From Hyphomicrobiales bacterium (GTDB lineage Bacteria > Pseudomonadota > Alphaproteobacteria > Rhizobiales > UBA4765): DNA of 6,496 nucleotides. Under the pieces are notes generated by a model. The model ran no database searches. It was not told where the DNA came from and saw nothing but the letters and a program-made list of their open reading frames with translations. The stretch lies in the NCBI GenBank assembly GCA_027487195.1, contig JAIYEB010000133.1, positions 1 through 6,496 of the forward strand, given 5' to 3'. Shown here piece after piece: positions 5,431 to 6,496 of the stretch. The stretch's first letter is position 1; the number at the start of each line of letters is the position of its first letter. The translations under genes were made by a program, and so were the position numbers.

Positions 5431-6369
5431 ATGAGCTTTCCCGCTGCAGCAACCGGACTGGGCGCCAGTGATATTGCGTTCTCTGTGCTTTATGCCGTGT
5501 TTGTCTGGTGGTTCTCGACCGGGCTGTTGCTGCTGATGGTGCGGTTGCCGCGATGGCTGCACCTCTTTGTCATGGGCGGCTTCACGCTGATCACGATTGG
5601 CGCCCTGTTTGGTCTGCAGGCCAACCTGTCCCAGGTCTCCACGATGTCAGCCGTGGCAGGCTTTACCTACGCCATCCTGATCTGGGCGTGGCTGGAACTG
5701 TCGTTTCTGTACGGGTTCCTGACAGGTCCGCGGCGCATCGGGCTTGACGCGGGAACGACTGGATTTGCCCGTTTTCGTGCTGCGTTTGCAGCTGTGGCCT
5801 ATCATGAGGTGGCGATCCTGGTGGCGCTCGTTGGCATCATGGTCTTGTCCCATCAGGCGACCAATCAGGTCGCCCTTCTGGCGTTCCTGGTTCTGTTCTT
5901 CATGCGTATCAGCGCCAAGTTGAACCTGTTTTTCGGGGCACCAAACCTGTCGCCGGAGTTCCTGCCAGAGCATCTGAAGTACCTCGCAAGCTATTTCGAG
6001 ATCTCGCGCATATCCCGGTTCTTCCCCATGTCCGTGACGCTTGCGAGCCTCGCCTTTGGCTTCAGCATCCATGCAACGCTCACGGCAAGCACCCCTCACT
6101 CGGTCATCGCAATGACCCTGGTATCAACCCTTCTGGGTCTTGCGATCCTTGAGCACTGGTTCATGGTTCTTCCCATCCGCGATGCAGCCTTGTGGCGCTG
6201 GGCGCTTGGGTCAAAGCCGGTCCTGACGAAAAAGCCTGCGGCGCTTCCGCCATTGGCAGCCCCACCGCTTGATCGCGCCCCACGTGCCTTGCGCCCGGGC
6301 GAAACGCATTCCCGCCTACCCCATACAACGCCGGTTGCCGGTAGATATGACAGGAGACCACGGCTATGA
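5431..6369 (+). CDS. puhE: Photosynthetic complex assembly protein 2, PuhE (DUF3623)
   Basis: Multi-pass membrane protein that modulates bacteriochlorophyll production and RC-LH1 assembly in R. capsulatus, where it was called ORF274; the biochemical mechanism is unknown. From the ATG at 5431 it has 312 residues with about seven hydrophobic segments. The family motif VWWFSTGL lies at 25-32. WAWLELSFLYGFLTGPRR (85-102), YHEVAIL (124-130) and the most conserved block, SAKLNLFFGAPNLSPEFLPE (161-180) continuing to YLASYF (184-189), follow. A charged, proline-rich tail of about 50 residues (265-312) is not part of the membrane core and makes the protein longer than ORF274. The frame is open back to 5329, but that stretch overlaps puhC and is not family-like; the ribosome site before 5431 (AAGG) is weak. 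A GTG at 5419 is a possible alternative start. Its stop overlaps the hemA start. Confidence 0.95.
   Translation: MSFPAAATGLGASDIAFSVLYAVFVWWFSTGLLLLMVRLPRWLHLFVMGGFTLITIGALFGLQANLSQVSTMSAVAGFTYAILIWAWLELSFLYGFLTGPRRIGLDAGTTGFARFRAAFAAVAYHEVAILVALVGIMVLSHQATNQVALLAFLVLFFMRISAKLNLFFGAPNLSPEFLPEHLKYLASYFEISRISRFFPMSVTLASLAFGFSIHATLTASTPHSVIAMTLVSTLLGLAILEHWFMVLPIRDAALWRWALGSKPVLTKKPAALPPLAAPPLDRAPRALRPGETHSRLPHTTPVAGRYDRRPRL
6352..6356 (+). promoter_or_regulatory. Ribosome binding site of hemA inside the puhE tail
   Basis: AGGAG lies 9 nt upstream of the hemA ATG (6366), within the last codons of puhE. It supports the ATGA start and co-translation with puhE. No separate hemA promoter can be seen here. 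Confidence 0.65.
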
Positions 6370-6496
6370 AATCGACATCAACGCCGTTTGAAACGATCTT
6401 CGAAAGCGGCATCGAGGCGCTCCATCAGGAAGGGCGCTACCGCGTGTTTGCCGATCTGGAGCGTGCCTGCGGGGCGTTCCCAAGGGCCGTGCGCCA
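6366..6496 (+). CDS. hemA: 5-aminolevulinate synthase, N-terminal fragment
   Basis: Pyridoxal-phosphate enzyme that condenses glycine and succinyl-CoA to 5-aminolevulinate, the first committed step of tetrapyrrole synthesis in alphaproteobacteria (Shemin pathway). Only 43 codons are present before the window ends; the full protein is about 400 residues. The visible part, MKSTSTPFETIFESGIEALH followed by QEGRYRVFADLERACGAFPR, matches the ALAS N-terminus, whose hallmark is the EGRYRxFxDLER motif (residues 22-33). No catalytic residue lies in this fragment. The start codon overlaps the puhE stop as ATGA (6366-6369), so it is the next gene of the lhaA-puh operon and ties precursor supply to photosystem assembly. 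A second ALAS gene elsewhere in the genome is common but cannot be judged here. Confidence 0.95.
   Translation, partial: MKSTSTPFETIFESGIEALHQEGRYRVFADLERACGAFPRAVR

Overview
This window is part of a purple-bacterial photosynthesis gene cluster, the chromosomal island that carries bacteriochlorophyll, reaction-centre and light-harvesting assembly genes. The high GC content, the gene set and the protein sequences point to an alphaproteobacterium that makes bacteriochlorophyll a, either a purple non-sulfur phototroph or an aerobic anoxygenic phototroph. I cannot name the genus. Every large coding region is recognisable, and I found no mobile element, tRNA, rRNA or CRISPR array.

Layout: two operons diverge from a 271-bp AT-rich control region (about 1556-1826). 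To the left, on the minus strand, lie bchG (bacteriochlorophyll synthase) and then a PucC/ORF428-type MFS protein (bch2) that overlaps bchG by ATGA and runs off the left edge. To the right, on the plus strand, lie lhaA (a second PucC-family protein, LH1 assembly), puhA (reaction-centre H subunit), puhB and puhC (reaction-centre/LH1 assembly membrane proteins), puhE (the seven-helix DUF3623 assembly protein) and the first 43 codons of hemA (5-aminolevulinate synthase), which overlaps puhE by ATGA and runs off the right edge.

How the genes work together: HemA makes the first committed tetrapyrrole precursor. BchG makes the last step of the pigment by attaching the isoprenoid tail to bacteriochlorophyllide. 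The two PucC-family carriers and PuhB/C/E help deliver pigment and assemble the RC-LH1 core. PuhA caps the reaction centre and helps conduct protons to QB.

Points worth a second look: acsF, which in many proteobacterial clusters sits between puhC and puhE, is absent; lhaA is not preceded by the usual bchFNBHLM genes but is head-to-head with bchG; the divergent region holds one exact and two near matches to the PpsR/CrtJ box TGT-N12-ACA; PuhA appears to carry substitutions near the usual proton-entry residues; and a perfect 7-bp hairpin sits in the puhB-puhC gap. I see no unknown system here. The interest lies in an unusual arrangement of known genes.
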